Origin: Streptomyces polyasparticus
Lineage (GTDB): Bacteria > Actinomycetota > Actinomycetes > Streptomycetales > Streptomycetaceae
Assembly (NCBI RefSeq): GCF_014493765.1
Contig: NZ_JACTVJ010000004.1
Coordinates: 496,001 to 560,000 of the forward strand
DNA: 64,000 nt
Reading direction: 5' to 3'
Within the stretch, counting starts at the first letter, position 1. Every line of letters starts with the position of its first letter. Under the pieces are notes generated by a model that saw only the letters and a program-made list of their open reading frames with translations, searched no databases and had not been told where the DNA came from. The position numbers were made by a program, and so were the translations under genes. This document shows, piece after piece, positions 35,541 to 44,262 of this stretch.

Positions 35541-36308
35541 TTACCGAGTGGGGGGCACCCTGAGGGCGGCCAGGACCGGCAGATGGTCCGTGGCCGCCCT
35601 CAGGTCCGTCTCCGAGATGCCCGCGTGGCCCAACGGGACGCCGCAGCCGAGGACTTCGATACCGCGCGAGGCGAAGATCGCGTCGATCCGCTGGCGCGGC
35701 GTCTTCGGCTCCGAGGTGTACTCGCCGCCCCAGGGCTTCGTCGCCCAGCAGTCCTGGAGCGCACCCGCGAGCAGCCGGAACGTACGGCCGTTCGGCCGGT
35801 CGTTGAGGTCGCCGCCCGCCACCGTGTGCTCGACGCCCATGCCCGCGAGCCGGTCGAGCAGCATGCCGCCCTGGTCGTAGCGCTCGTCGGTCTGCAGGGA
35901 CAGATGGCAGCTCAGAACGCCGAGCCTGGCGCCTGCGATCCGTACGACGGCCGTGGAGAAGCCGCGGCGGTGCAGCCCGGGCGTCAAGGGAAGCAGCACG
36001 TCCTCCGTGCGCTCGACCGTGACGCGCAGCGAGCACAGCAGCGCCGGGCCCGCGGCCGGTGCGCCGCCTCCGAGGATCACCAGGTCCGAGGCCTTGGCGA
36101 GGCGGGCGAGCTTCTTGTTCCAGCGGAAGAAGCGCGGGGCCTCCTGGATCAGGACGAGGTCGGGGTCGCAGGCGCTGATCACCCGGGCGAGCGCGGCGGT
36201 GTCGTCGCGCATCGAGCGGATGTTGTACGAGAGCACCCTGACGACGGCCGAACCGTCCGGTTCCGTACGGGAGTTGGGCAGCGAGATGGGCTGGTCCTGT
36301 CCGGTCAC
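35541..36308 (-). CDS. Endonuclease/exonuclease/phosphatase family protein
   Basis: 255 aa. EEP-fold signatures: VLSYNIRSMRDD, DLVLIQEAPRF, SCHLSLQTDERYDQ, TVAGGDLNDRPNG, RQRIDAIFAS and LGHAGISETDLRAATDHLPVLAAL. The acidic and His metal ligands of DNase I-like phosphodiesterases are all present. No signal peptide, so an intracellular nuclease or phosphatase of unknown substrate. Only 4 bp separate its stop from that of the convergent CU044_5270 gene. Confidence 0.87.
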   Translation of the reverse strand: MTGQDQPISLPNSRTEPDGSAVVRVLSYNIRSMRDDTAALARVISACDPDLVLIQEAPRFFRWNKKLARLAKASDLVILGGGAPAAGPALLCSLRVTVERTEDVLLPLTPGLHRRGFSTAVVRIAGARLGVLSCHLSLQTDERYDQGGMLLDRLAGMGVEHTVAGGDLNDRPNGRTFRLLAGALQDCWATKPWGGEYTSEPKTPRQRIDAIFASRGIEVLGCGVPLGHAGISETDLRAATDHLPVLAALRVPPTR

Positions 36309-36326
36309 CGGGCCACGATATGACAG

Positions 36327-36359
36327 CGCCCGCCGGTCCTGTACGGAACACGGCGGGCG
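36327..36359 (-). terminator. Terminator after glkA
   Basis: Arms CGCCCGCCG and CGGCGGGCG separated by 15 nt, about 20 bp beyond the glkA stop and before the next minus-strand gene. Confidence 0.55.
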
Positions 36360-36377
36360 ACGGTCACGGCATGTGGG

Positions 36378-37331
36378 TCACATGACCGGGTCGGGCTCCC
36401 TGGCCAGGTCGGCGGCGCCCACGAGGCCCGCCTTGTTGCCCAGCTGAGCGGCGATCACCTCGGCCTGCGGGCGCCAGTTGCCGCCCACGAGCCAGCGCTT
36501 GTACGACTTGCGGATGGGGTCGAGGACCAGCTCGCCCTCGTCCGAGAGACCGCCGCCGATGATGAACGCGGACGGGTCGAAGAGCGAGGCCAGGTCGGCC
36601 AGACCGGCGCCGGCCCAACGGGCCAGCTCACGGTAGGAGTCGACCGCGACCAGGTCGCCCTGGCGGGCGGCCATCGAGATGTGCTTGCCCTCGATGCCGT
36701 CCGGGGTGCCGTCGCCCAGGGAGAGCAGCAACTCGGCGTTCTCCGGGGTGGCGTTGGCGCGCTGCTTCGCGTACCGCACGAGGGCGCTGCCGGAGGCGTA
36801 CTGCTCCCAGCAGCCCTGGCTGCCGCAGCCGCACAGAAGGCCGTCGGGGACCATCCGGATGTGGCCGAACTCGGCGGCCACGCCGAAGTGTCCGCGGCGC
36901 AGCTTGTTGCCGATGATGATGCCGCCGCCGAGGCCGGTGCCGAGGGTGATGCAGATGACGTTGCGATGCCCCTTGCCCGCACCGAACTTGTACTCGCCCC
37001 AGGCTGCGGCGTTCGCGTCGTTCTCCACCACCACGGGCAGGCCGACGCGGCCTTCGACCTTCTCCTTGAGCGTCTCGTGGCGCCAGTCGATGTTCGGCGC
37101 GAAGTAGACGGTGGAGCGCTGACGGTTGACGTAACCGGCCGCGCCGATGCCCACGCCCACGATCTCGTGGCCGGCTCGCGCGCCTTCCACGGCCGAGGCG
37201 ATCGCGTCCACGATGGCCTCGGGCGTGCTGGGAGTCGGCACCTTGAAGGTGGAAAGGATCGTGCCTTCCTCGTCGACCACGCCGGCCGCGATCTTCGTGC
37301 CGCCGATGTCGACGCCGATGGTGAGTCCCAT
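36378..37331 (-). CDS. glkA: ROK-family glucokinase
   Basis: 317 aa, the size of streptomycete GlkA. IGVDIGGTKIAAGVVDEEG is the phosphate-binding loop, VVENDANAAAWGEYKFGAGKG contains the catalytic Asp, GTGLGGGIIIGNKLRRG follows and EFGHIRMVPDGLLCGCGSQGCWEQYASG is the zinc-binding ROK signature. It phosphorylates glucose with ATP and in Streptomyces is central to carbon catabolite repression. Gene order around it (endonuclease, DUF5304) matches the streptomycete core. Confidence 0.95.
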   Translation of the reverse strand: MGLTIGVDIGGTKIAAGVVDEEGTILSTFKVPTPSTPEAIVDAIASAVEGARAGHEIVGVGIGAAGYVNRQRSTVYFAPNIDWRHETLKEKVEGRVGLPVVVENDANAAAWGEYKFGAGKGHRNVICITLGTGLGGGIIIGNKLRRGHFGVAAEFGHIRMVPDGLLCGCGSQGCWEQYASGSALVRYAKQRANATPENAELLLSLGDGTPDGIEGKHISMAARQGDLVAVDSYRELARWAGAGLADLASLFDPSAFIIGGGLSDEGELVLDPIRKSYKRWLVGGNWRPQAEVIAAQLGNKAGLVGAADLAREPDPVM

Positions 37332-37430
37332 GTGTCCCTCAGTTTTCGGTCGAGCCCCGCTGCCGCCCAGCCTAACCGAGGGGAACGTCCGTGCCGGTCG
37401 CTGCGGCCGCCAGTCCAGGGGTCGGGACCG

Positions 37431-37862
37431 CTAGTCCAAGTCGATGTGGTCCCCGCCGGACTTGCCTTCGTCCGTGCGGTCGTCGTCCGCCGTCCACCGC
37501 TTCTCGTGGCCCTGGACCGCGCTGCGGTAGGCGGCGAGGAGCTCGGATCCGGCGGCTGCGAGGTGGTCGAACACATCGGGATTGCGCTGGATGACGGGTT
37601 CGACGACCGATTTCGCCTGGTTGATCAGCTGGTTGACGGCGCCTTGGGCGGCCATCCCGGCGATCGGGGTCTGCAGCCCGGACAGCTTCTCGCTCACCGC
37701 GTCGACCAGGCGCCGCAGTTCCTCGGCGGCGGATCCGGGCGGTGTGCCGTACTGGGCGCGGCGCCGGGCCCGCTCGGCGGCGAGGTCCTCGGCACAGGCC
37801 TTCTCCCATGCGTCGTCGTCGACCGCTCGGGGCTGGTCGGCGGGGCGCTCGGTGTCGCTCAT
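37431..37862 (-). CDS. DUF5304 family protein
   Basis: 143 aa, acidic, without membrane segments. Helical: DDDAWEKACAEDLAAERARRR, then LRRLVDAVSEKLSG and AAQGAVNQLINQAKSVVEPVIQRNPDVFDHLAAAGSELLAAYRSAVQGHE. This matches the streptomycete DUF5304 family, which lies beside glkA in many species. Its role is unknown. It ends about 100 bp before glkA starts on the same strand, so co-transcription is possible. Confidence 0.8.
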   Translation of the reverse strand: MSDTERPADQPRAVDDDAWEKACAEDLAAERARRRAQYGTPPGSAAEELRRLVDAVSEKLSGLQTPIAGMAAQGAVNQLINQAKSVVEPVIQRNPDVFDHLAAAGSELLAAYRSAVQGHEKRWTADDDRTDEGKSGGDHIDLD

Positions 37863-37997
37863 GGCGGGCTCCTGCGGCGGTCGGACGGTACGTGGCTGCG
37901 TACCTTCGACGGTACCCGAACGGCGGTACGCGGATCAGGGTGTGGCCGGTACGGGATCAGCCGGCCGGACGGTGGGCGGGCTGCCGCCGGACGTCGG

Positions 37998-38084
37998 ACG
38001 AGCGGCTCCCGGGCTCGGGCTGTCCCGCTCCCGCGCTCAGGACAAGCGGCTCCCGGGCTCGGACTCTCCCGCTCCCGGACTCAG
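37998..38084. repeat. Two ~43-bp imperfect tandem repeats
   Basis: 37998-38040 and 38041-38084 are similar copies beginning GACRAGCGGCTCCCGGGCTCGG and ending in CTCAG. They fill the space after the ArsA-like gene's stop. Confidence 0.7.
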
Positions 38085-39208
38085 GTCGTCTGCCGCCCCT
38101 GCGGCCACAGGCCCGGGTCCGGCGTGAACCGGATGCCCAGCTCGCCGTCCGCGAGCCCGGCGCCGGAGACGGTGCAGCGGCGCAGTGCTGACGGCAGCGG
38201 CACGATCCGGCGGAACTCCCCCGCGGTGACGGCGAGTTCGTCCCCGCGCCGTACGAGATCGAGCTCCTCGCGTACGGCGCCGGGCAGCGGTATCCGCCAC
38301 ACGAGGATGCCGTCGTCGGCGAGGCGGTCGTCTATCGGCCAGGTCTCCTGGGGCGCCACGTGTCCCGGGGCCGGGACACCGAGCGCGGCCAGGTCGTCGC
38401 CGCCGCGGGGATCGCGTCCGAGGTGGGCGACCTCCGCCACGGGCAGTCCGTCGCCGCGCCACTGCGCGAGGACCTTGTCCTGCTGGGCGGCGAGGCCCGC
38501 GAGCCAGGGGTCGGCGGAGCCCCCCGGCAGGACGCGGTTGGCGAGGACGCTCTCGGTCCTGAGCCCGTACAGCGCAAGCCCCATGGCGGCGGTCCGCACG
38601 GCGTCGGCGCCCGCGGGGCCGGGCTCCGCGACGATCCGTACGGCGGTGTCCTCGCTCTCGATCACGGCCTGCACGCCGGCGAGATGCGCATCCCACCGGG
38701 CGGCCGACTCGTACAGCCACTGCGCGGGCATGGGCACGCCCGCGAGCTGGGCGAGCATGGGCCGCAGCGCACGCGCGGCCTGGCGCTCGGGCGGCAGCAG
38801 CCGGCGGACGTAGCGGCGCAGCTGGGCCGGGAGCGCGAGGGCCGCCAGGGCCTGCGCGGTGGGCGGCAGATCGACCACGACCAGGTCGTACGGACCCAGC
38901 TGCGCCTCGCCCACCGCCCTGAGCAGGGCGAGTTCCGCGGCCCCGGGCAGCGGCGTCAGCTCGTCGTCGTCGAGCCGCCGGGCCCCGAACAGGTCGAGGG
39001 CCGTGGCGGCACGCTCCTGGAGCGCGAGCAGCTCGGCGCGGAAGTGCCGCGCGGGGTCCACCGCCTTGACGGTCACCCCGTCCACGCCGTGCGGGTCGTC
39101 ACCGAGCAGCAGGGTCCGGGACCCCTGCGCCGCGGCGGCCTGTGCGGTGGCCGCGGCGACGGTGGTACGACCGGCACCACCGGGTCCGGTGACAAAGAGG
39201 GTGCGCAA
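38081..39208 (-). CDS. ArsA/GET3-like ATPase homologue with altered P-loop
   Basis: 375 aa. The N-terminus MRTLFVTGPGGAGRTTVAAATAQAAA aligns with the deviant Walker A of ArsA/GET3 (GKGGVGKTT), but both lysines are replaced (Pro and Arg). YDLVVVDLPPTAQALAALALP is the Walker B/switch region. The C-terminal 60 residues form a small beta domain typical of bacterial ArsA-like proteins. Family members handle anions or tail-anchored proteins; here no arsenic genes are near, and ATP hydrolysis is doubtful. It is followed upstream by an SRPBCC gene in the same direction. Confidence 0.8.
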   Translation of the reverse strand: MRTLFVTGPGGAGRTTVAAATAQAAAAQGSRTLLLGDDPHGVDGVTVKAVDPARHFRAELLALQERAATALDLFGARRLDDDELTPLPGAAELALLRAVGEAQLGPYDLVVVDLPPTAQALAALALPAQLRRYVRRLLPPERQAARALRPMLAQLAGVPMPAQWLYESAARWDAHLAGVQAVIESEDTAVRIVAEPGPAGADAVRTAAMGLALYGLRTESVLANRVLPGGSADPWLAGLAAQQDKVLAQWRGDGLPVAEVAHLGRDPRGGDDLAALGVPAPGHVAPQETWPIDDRLADDGILVWRIPLPGAVREELDLVRRGDELAVTAGEFRRIVPLPSALRRCTVSGAGLADGELGIRFTPDPGLWPQGRQTT

Positions 39209-39229
39209 GAGAACCAGCCCGTCCGGCGT

Positions 39230-39282
39230 TCGAGGACATCCGAGCGAAGCTCGGATACGGGGTCTGGGGCGCAGCCCCAGTT
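39230..39282. repeat. Streptomycete dispersed palindromic repeat
   Basis: Two adjacent hairpins: ATCCGAGC-GAA-GCTCGGAT (39238-39256) and CTGGGGC-GCA-GCCCCAG (39264-39280), preceded by CGTTCGAGGAC. This module recurs in streptomycete intergenic DNA and shares the GAGCGAAGC core with the element inside the transporter gene at 58184. Confidence 0.7.
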
Positions 39283-39355
39283 TCGGGAAGGGGCGGGGTG
39301 GGGGAAGAAGCCCGCCGCAGGCGCCGCACCCCGCAGACAGAAGTGGACCCGCGCC

Positions 39356-39796
39356 CTACTTGGGGCCCGCCTCCACCCGCTTCTTCAGACCCGCAAGCGC
39401 CCGGTCGATGATGACCTTCTCCGCCTTGCGCTTGATCATCCCGAGCATCGGGATCTTCACGTCGACGGTGAGCTTGTACGTGACCTCGGTGCCCTTGCCC
39501 GCAGGCGCGAGCACATAGCTGCCGTCGAGCGCCCGCAGCATCTGGGACTTGACCAGCGTCCAGCTGACCTCGTTGTCCCCGGTCCAGGTGTAGCCGAGCA
39601 CCTGGTCGTCCTTGATCGCGCCGGCGTCCATGACCAGACGCACCTGCTCGGCCCGCCCCGCGGCGTCGGTCTCGAGCACCTCCGCCTGCTTCACCTCGCC
39701 GGTCCAGTCGGGGTAGCGGGCGAAGTCGGCGATCACCGCCATGACCTCGGCGGGCGAGGCCTCGATCGTGATGCTCGAGCTGGTGTGTTCCGCCAT
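39356..39796 (-). CDS. SRPBCC (START-like) family protein
   Basis: 146 aa. SSITIEASPAEVMAVIADFARYPDWTGEVKQAEVLETDAAGR is the opening of the helix-grip fold, with AGAIKDDQVLGYTWTG in the middle and a C-terminal helix MIKRKAEKVIIDRALAGLKKRVE. Such proteins bind hydrophobic ligands; some are polyketide cyclases, but nothing here indicates that. Encoded just before the ArsA-like protein, a frequent pairing in streptomycetes, which suggests a shared lipid or membrane-related task. Confidence 0.85.
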   Translation of the reverse strand: MAEHTSSSITIEASPAEVMAVIADFARYPDWTGEVKQAEVLETDAAGRAEQVRLVMDAGAIKDDQVLGYTWTGDNEVSWTLVKSQMLRALDGSYVLAPAGKGTEVTYKLTVDVKIPMLGMIKRKAEKVIIDRALAGLKKRVEAGPK

Positions 39797-39970
39797 CGCC
39801 GTGGCTCCTCCAGTACTGGCCGAAATGCAAGGGACGAGCGGGGTGGGCCCGCCGCCGTGAAGGCTACCGCGCCGGAGCGCACCCGGGTCCTGCCGCCTCG
39901 GCTGCCGGGACGGATCGGCCGCCGGGAGCGGCCGGGCTCACCGTTCCACCGCCGCCGGCAGCGGCCGGGC

Positions 39971-40732
39971 TCACCACTCCAGCGCCCACGGCCTGCCGGA
40001 TCCCGCGAAGTGCCCGACGTTGACGCACTCCGTGACGCCGATCCGCATCCGGCGCACCAGCGGCTGGTGCACATGCCCGAAGAGGGCGTACCGGGGCCGG
40101 GTCCGCCGTATCGCCTCCAGGAGCGCGACGCTGCCGCGCTCGAAGCGCCGCGCCACCGTGTCGTACACGAGCTCCGGCACCTCCGGCGGGATGTGCGTGC
40201 ACAGCACGTCCACCTCGCCGACCGCCTCGATCTTCGCCGCGTACTCCTCGTCGTCGATCTCGTACGGGGTGCGCATGGGCGTCCTGAGTCCGCCGCCGAC
40301 GAAGCCGAAGACGAGGCCCCCGATCTCCACCCGCTCGCCGTCGAGAACGGTGGTGCCCGGGCCCGCGTACTCCTTCCACAGGCGGGGGATGTCGACATTG
40401 CCGTACGTCGCGTACGTCGGGGTCGGCAAGGCCGCGAACATCTCGGCGTATTGCCTGCGTACCGCGCTCTCGATCGCCGCGTTGCGGTCGATCCCCTGCC
40501 AGAGCGAGGCACCGAAGGCGCGGGCCTCCTCGAAACGGCGTTCCGTGCGCAGCTCGACGAGCCGCGTGGCGTTCTCCGCGCCGAAGAGGTCGGGGAAGAT
40601 GCCGCGCGAGTGGTCGGCGTAATCGAGGAAGAGCACCAGGTCACCGAGGCAGACGAGGGCGTCGGCGCCCTCGCCCGCGCGGGCGAGCGCCTCGGTGTTG
40701 CCGTGTACGTCGCTGACCACATGCACTCGCAT
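39971..40732 (-). CDS. Metallophosphoesterase
   Basis: 253 aa from the ATG at 40732 (MRVHVVSDVHGNTEAL); the open frame extends upstream without coding character. Motifs of the calcineurin-like superfamily: DVHGN, CLGDLVLF, YGNVDIP, LCTHIPPE and FGHVHQPLV. They build the dinuclear metal site. Substrate unknown; related actinobacterial enzymes cleave phosphodiesters or phosphomonoesters. It is divergent from fadD. Confidence 0.88.
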   Translation of the reverse strand: MRVHVVSDVHGNTEALARAGEGADALVCLGDLVLFLDYADHSRGIFPDLFGAENATRLVELRTERRFEEARAFGASLWQGIDRNAAIESAVRRQYAEMFAALPTPTYATYGNVDIPRLWKEYAGPGTTVLDGERVEIGGLVFGFVGGGLRTPMRTPYEIDDEEYAAKIEAVGEVDVLCTHIPPEVPELVYDTVARRFERGSVALLEAIRRTRPRYALFGHVHQPLVRRMRIGVTECVNVGHFAGSGRPWALEW

Positions 40733-40740
40733 GCCGATCA

Positions 40741-41053
40741 CCCTAGAACCCCGGGCCGCGGCCTGGTAGACCACACCAGTCCCCCACGGAACCCCCACCG
40801 GACCTGCGGTTACTTCCGAGTCGCCGGAAGCGTCGACTACTGTGCGAAGTGCAACGCCTTGTCGTGTGACGCAGCGAACATCTGGCCCGGCCCCCCTATC
40901 GGAGAAGCCGTACCGATGGGTAACGTCCGGGCAGTCCAGTCGTGCTCCCGTGTCTTCGCACCAGCCCAGGCACCCGAGCACCTGCCCGATCTTGGACCGC
41001 ACCGTCGCAGCACACAACGTCGTGGCGCCGGCGCCCTATGAGGAGCAGCAGTC
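40741..41053 (+). promoter_or_regulatory. Leader region of fadD with possible upstream ORF
   Basis: About 310 bp between divergent starts. A 41-codon ORF (ATG 40916 to the stop at 41041, MGNVRAVQSC...) has GGAG upstream, and its stop codon overlaps the AGGAG ribosome binding site of fadD, so it could act as a translational leader. Codon use is poor (Arg/Pro/His-rich), and it may be chance. Nothing else is recognised. Confidence 0.35.
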
Positions 41054-42847
41054 TTGCGCGAGTTCAGCCTTCCGGCCCTTTACGAGGTCCCCGCGGACGG
41101 CAATCTGACCGACATCGTCCACCGCAACGCCACGCAGCACCCTGACGTCGCGGTCATCGGACGCAAGGTGAACGGCACTTGGCAGGACGTCACGGCCAGA
41201 GACTTCTACGCCGAGGTGCGTGCCGCGGCCAAGGGCCTCATCGCCTCCGGCGTGCAGCCCGGCGACCGCGTCGGCCTGATGTCCCGTACGCGCTACGAGT
41301 GGACGCTGCTCGACTTCGCGATCTGGAGCGCGGGCGCGGTCACGGTCCCCGTGTACGAGACGAGCTCGCCCGAGCAGATCCAGTGGATCCTCGGCGACTC
41401 GGGCGCGGTCGGCTGCTTCGTGGAGCTGGACGCCCACGCCGAGGCGGTCGGGTCCGTACGCGACCGGCTCCCCGCGCTGGCGAACGTCTGGCAGATCGAG
41501 GGCGGCGGCCTGGACGGCCTGCGCGCCGCGGGCGCCGAGGTCACCGACGAGACCGTCGACGAGCGCTCGGCCGTGGCGAAGGCCGACGACCCGGCGACGA
41601 TCGTCTACACCTCGGGCACCACCGGCCGCCCCAAGGGCTGTGTACTCACCCACCGCAGCTTCTTCGCGGAGTGCGGCAACGTGGTGGAGCGCCTTCGCCC
41701 CCTGTTCCGTACGGGCGAGTGCTCGGTCCTGCTGTTCCTGCCGCTCGCGCATGTCTTCGGGCGCCTGGTGCAGGTCGCGCCCATGATGGCGCCCATCAAG
41801 CTCGGTCACGTACCGGACATCAAGCACCTCACGGACGAACTGGCTTCGTTCCGGCCGACGTTGATCCTCGGCGTCCCGCGCGTCTTCGAGAAGGTCTACA
41901 ACTCGGCGCGCGCCAAGGCGCAGGCGGACGGCAAGGGCAAGATCTTCGACAAGGCGGCGGACACGGCGATCGCGTACAGCCGCGCGCTCGACACCCCGTC
42001 CGGCCCGTCGCTCGGCCTCAAGCTGAAGCACAAGGCCTTCGACAAGCTCGTCTTCAGCAAGCTGCGCGCGGTGCTCGGCGGCCGCGGCGAGTACGCGATC
42101 TCGGGCGGCGCCCCGCTCGGCGAGCGGCTCGGCCACTTCTTCCGCGGCATCGGCTTCACGGTCCTCGAGGGCTACGGCCTCACCGAGTCGTGCGCCGCGA
42201 CCGCGTTCAACCCCTGGGACCGCCAGAAGATCGGCACGGTCGGCCAGCCGCTGCCCGGCTCGGTCGTGCGGATCGCCGACGACGGCGAAGTCCTGCTGCA
42301 CGGTGAGCACTTGTTCGCGGGCTACTGGAACAACGAGGGCGCGACCGCGGAGGCGCTTGCCGACGGCTGGTTCCACACCGGGGACATCGGCACGCTCGAC
42401 GAGGACGGCTATCTCGCGATCACCGGCCGCAAGAAGGAGATCATCGTCACGGCCGGCGGCAAGAACGTCGCGCCCGCGGTGATCGAGGACCGGATCCGCG
42501 CGCACGCCCTGGTCGCCGAGTGCATGGTGGTCGGCGACGGCCGTCCGTTCGTGGGCGCCCTGGTCACCCTCGACGAGGAGTTCCTGGCCCGCTGGGCCGC
42601 CGAGCACGGCAAGGCCTCGGTCGAGGCGGCGGACCTGCGCAAGGACCCCGAGCTGCTCGCCACGATCCAGGGCGCGGTGGACGACGGCAACGCGGCGGTC
42701 TCGAAGGCCGAGTCCGTACGCAAGTTCCGCATCCTCGCCTCCCAGTTCTCGGAGGAGTCGGGCCATCTGACGCCGTCCCTGAAGCTGAAGCGGAACGTCG
42801 TGGCGAAGGACTTCGCGGACGAGATCGAGGCGATCTACCGGGGCTGA
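41054..42847 (+). CDS. fadD: Long-chain fatty acid-CoA ligase (FadD-like, AMP-forming)
   Basis: 597 aa starting at a TTG (41054) with AGGAG 9 nt before. The adenylate-forming motifs are VYTSGTTGRPKG (about 184-195), LPLAHVFGRL, SGGAPLGERLGHFFRGIG, EGYGLTESCA, GDIGTLDEDGYLAITGRKKEIIVTAGGKNVAP and the C-terminal lysine motif PSLKLKRNVV. It activates fatty acids to acyl-CoA at the membrane face, feeding lipid synthesis or degradation. The second half of the chain matches the long bacterial FadD15-type enzymes. Ends at a giant palindrome. Confidence 0.92.
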   Translation: MREFSLPALYEVPADGNLTDIVHRNATQHPDVAVIGRKVNGTWQDVTARDFYAEVRAAAKGLIASGVQPGDRVGLMSRTRYEWTLLDFAIWSAGAVTVPVYETSSPEQIQWILGDSGAVGCFVELDAHAEAVGSVRDRLPALANVWQIEGGGLDGLRAAGAEVTDETVDERSAVAKADDPATIVYTSGTTGRPKGCVLTHRSFFAECGNVVERLRPLFRTGECSVLLFLPLAHVFGRLVQVAPMMAPIKLGHVPDIKHLTDELASFRPTLILGVPRVFEKVYNSARAKAQADGKGKIFDKAADTAIAYSRALDTPSGPSLGLKLKHKAFDKLVFSKLRAVLGGRGEYAISGGAPLGERLGHFFRGIGFTVLEGYGLTESCAATAFNPWDRQKIGTVGQPLPGSVVRIADDGEVLLHGEHLFAGYWNNEGATAEALADGWFHTGDIGTLDEDGYLAITGRKKEIIVTAGGKNVAPAVIEDRIRAHALVAECMVVGDGRPFVGALVTLDEEFLARWAAEHGKASVEAADLRKDPELLATIQGAVDDGNAAVSKAESVRKFRILASQFSEESGHLTPSLKLKRNVVAKDFADEIEAIYRG

Positions 42848-42852
42848 TTCCC

Positions 42853-42939
42853 CGCAGGGCATACGGAGTGGGGGGCCCCCCCGCCCCGGGGGGGGGCCCC
42901 CCCCGCGGGGGGGGGCCCCCCCACTCCGTATGCCCTGCT
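42853..42939. terminator. Giant 87-bp G/C palindrome between convergent genes
   Basis: GCAGGGCATACGGAGTGGGG at 42853 and its complement CCCCACTCCGTATGCCCTGC ending at 42939 form at least 22 bp of perfect stem. The inside consists only of runs of G and C (6-9 nt each) that pair further. It sits between the convergent stops of fadD and the glycosyltransferase and would terminate both. A second copy of CCGTATGCCCT follows at 42943. The homopolymer runs also make sequencing or assembly error possible. Confidence 0.85.
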
Positions 42940-42950
42940 CCCCGTATGCC

Positions 42951-44093
42951 CTAGAGCAGTTCCTTCAGCTTCTCCGCCAGCAGATCCCAGCGCCACTTCT
43001 CCTCGACCCACTGCCGCCCCCGCGTCCCCATCCGGGCCCGCAGCTCGGGGTCGAGCAGCAGCGCGACGACCCGCTCCGCGGACTCCTCTGCGGAGCCGCC
43101 CCGCACCACCCACCCGGTCTCCCCGTCGAGCACCGCGTCCGGCGCCCCGCCCGAGTCACCGGCGACGACGGGCAGTCCGGTGGCGGAGGCCTCCAGGTAG
43201 ACGATGCCGAGGCCCTCGACGTCGAGGCCGCCGCGCCGCGTACGGCACGGCATGGCGAACACATCGCCCGCCCCGTAGTGCGCGGGCAGTTCGCTCCACG
43301 GCACGGACCCGGTGAAGTGCACGGACCCGGCGACCCCGGTCTCCGCGGCCAGCTTGCGCAGATCCTTCTCGTACGGGCCGCCGCCCACGATGAGCAGCAC
43401 CGCGTCCGGCACCTTCGCCAGGATCAGCGGCATGGCCTCGATCAGCGTGTCCTGCCCCTTGCGCGGCACGAGCCGCGAGACGCAGACGATCACCGGCCGG
43501 TCGCTGAACCCGAGCCGGGCCCGCACCTCGGCCCCGCCCGAGCCCGGGTGGAAGGTCTTCTCGTCGACGCCGGGCGGCAGTTGCACCATGCGCGCCGCGG
43601 CCTCGGGGGTGAGCGCCGCGGCGATACGCGACCGCGTGTACTCCCCGAGATAGGTGATCGTGTCCGTCGACTCGCCGATCCTGCGAAGCAGTTGCCGCGA
43701 TGCGGGCAGCTGGGCCCAGCCCGCCTCGTGCCCGTGGGTGGTGGCGACCAGCCGGGTCGCACCCGCCTTGCGCAGCGCCCCGCCCATCAGGCCGAGCGGC
43801 GCGGCCGCGCCGAACCACACCGACGTACAGCCGTGCTCCTCAAGCAGCGAGACGGCCCGCCGGGTGACGCGCGGGGTCGGCAGAAGCATCGTCGTACGGT
43901 CCCGTACGACCTTGAAGGGCTGCTCCGCGTCGAAGGCGGCGGTCGCCTCGGCGCCTTCGTGGCCGCGCTTCCAGGTGGAGGCGTAGACGACGATCTGCTC
44001 GGGGTCCAGACGCAGCGCCATGTTGTGCAGGAAGGCCTGGATGCCACCGGGGCGGGGCGGGAAGTCGTTCGTGACGATCAGGGTCTTGTGCAT
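42951..44093 (-). CDS. GT4 glycosyltransferase, PimB-like
   Basis: 380 aa from the ATG at 44093 (MHKTLIVTNDFPPRPGGIQAFLHNMA). GT-B fold with the C-terminal donor-binding block: VSRLVPRKGQDTLIEAMPLIL, LLIVGGGPYEKDLRKLA, FTGSVPWSELPAHY and GLDVEGLGIVYLEASATGLPVVAGDSGGAPDAV (EX7E-type). It resembles actinobacterial mannosyltransferase PimB, which adds the second mannose to phosphatidylinositol mannoside. The membrane GT87-like gene beside it, read divergently, supports a role in lipoglycans. Acceptor not proven. Confidence 0.88.
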   Translation of the reverse strand: MHKTLIVTNDFPPRPGGIQAFLHNMALRLDPEQIVVYASTWKRGHEGAEATAAFDAEQPFKVVRDRTTMLLPTPRVTRRAVSLLEEHGCTSVWFGAAAPLGLMGGALRKAGATRLVATTHGHEAGWAQLPASRQLLRRIGESTDTITYLGEYTRSRIAAALTPEAAARMVQLPPGVDEKTFHPGSGGAEVRARLGFSDRPVIVCVSRLVPRKGQDTLIEAMPLILAKVPDAVLLIVGGGPYEKDLRKLAAETGVAGSVHFTGSVPWSELPAHYGAGDVFAMPCRTRRGGLDVEGLGIVYLEASATGLPVVAGDSGGAPDAVLDGETGWVVRGGSAEESAERVVALLLDPELRARMGTRGRQWVEEKWRWDLLAEKLKELL

Positions 44094-44262
44094 CGACGCC
44101 GACAGTAGCCGAAGGCGCCCGGGCCCGCGCCGCGGCCACCGCCGGTCGCGCCTCACCCCCGGCCCCGCCGCTGCCACCCGGTCGTCGCGCCTCACCCCTT
44201 CCCCCGCGCGCCGACGGCATCATGACTGCCCATAACTCGGCACAAATACGGGCAAGGCACAC

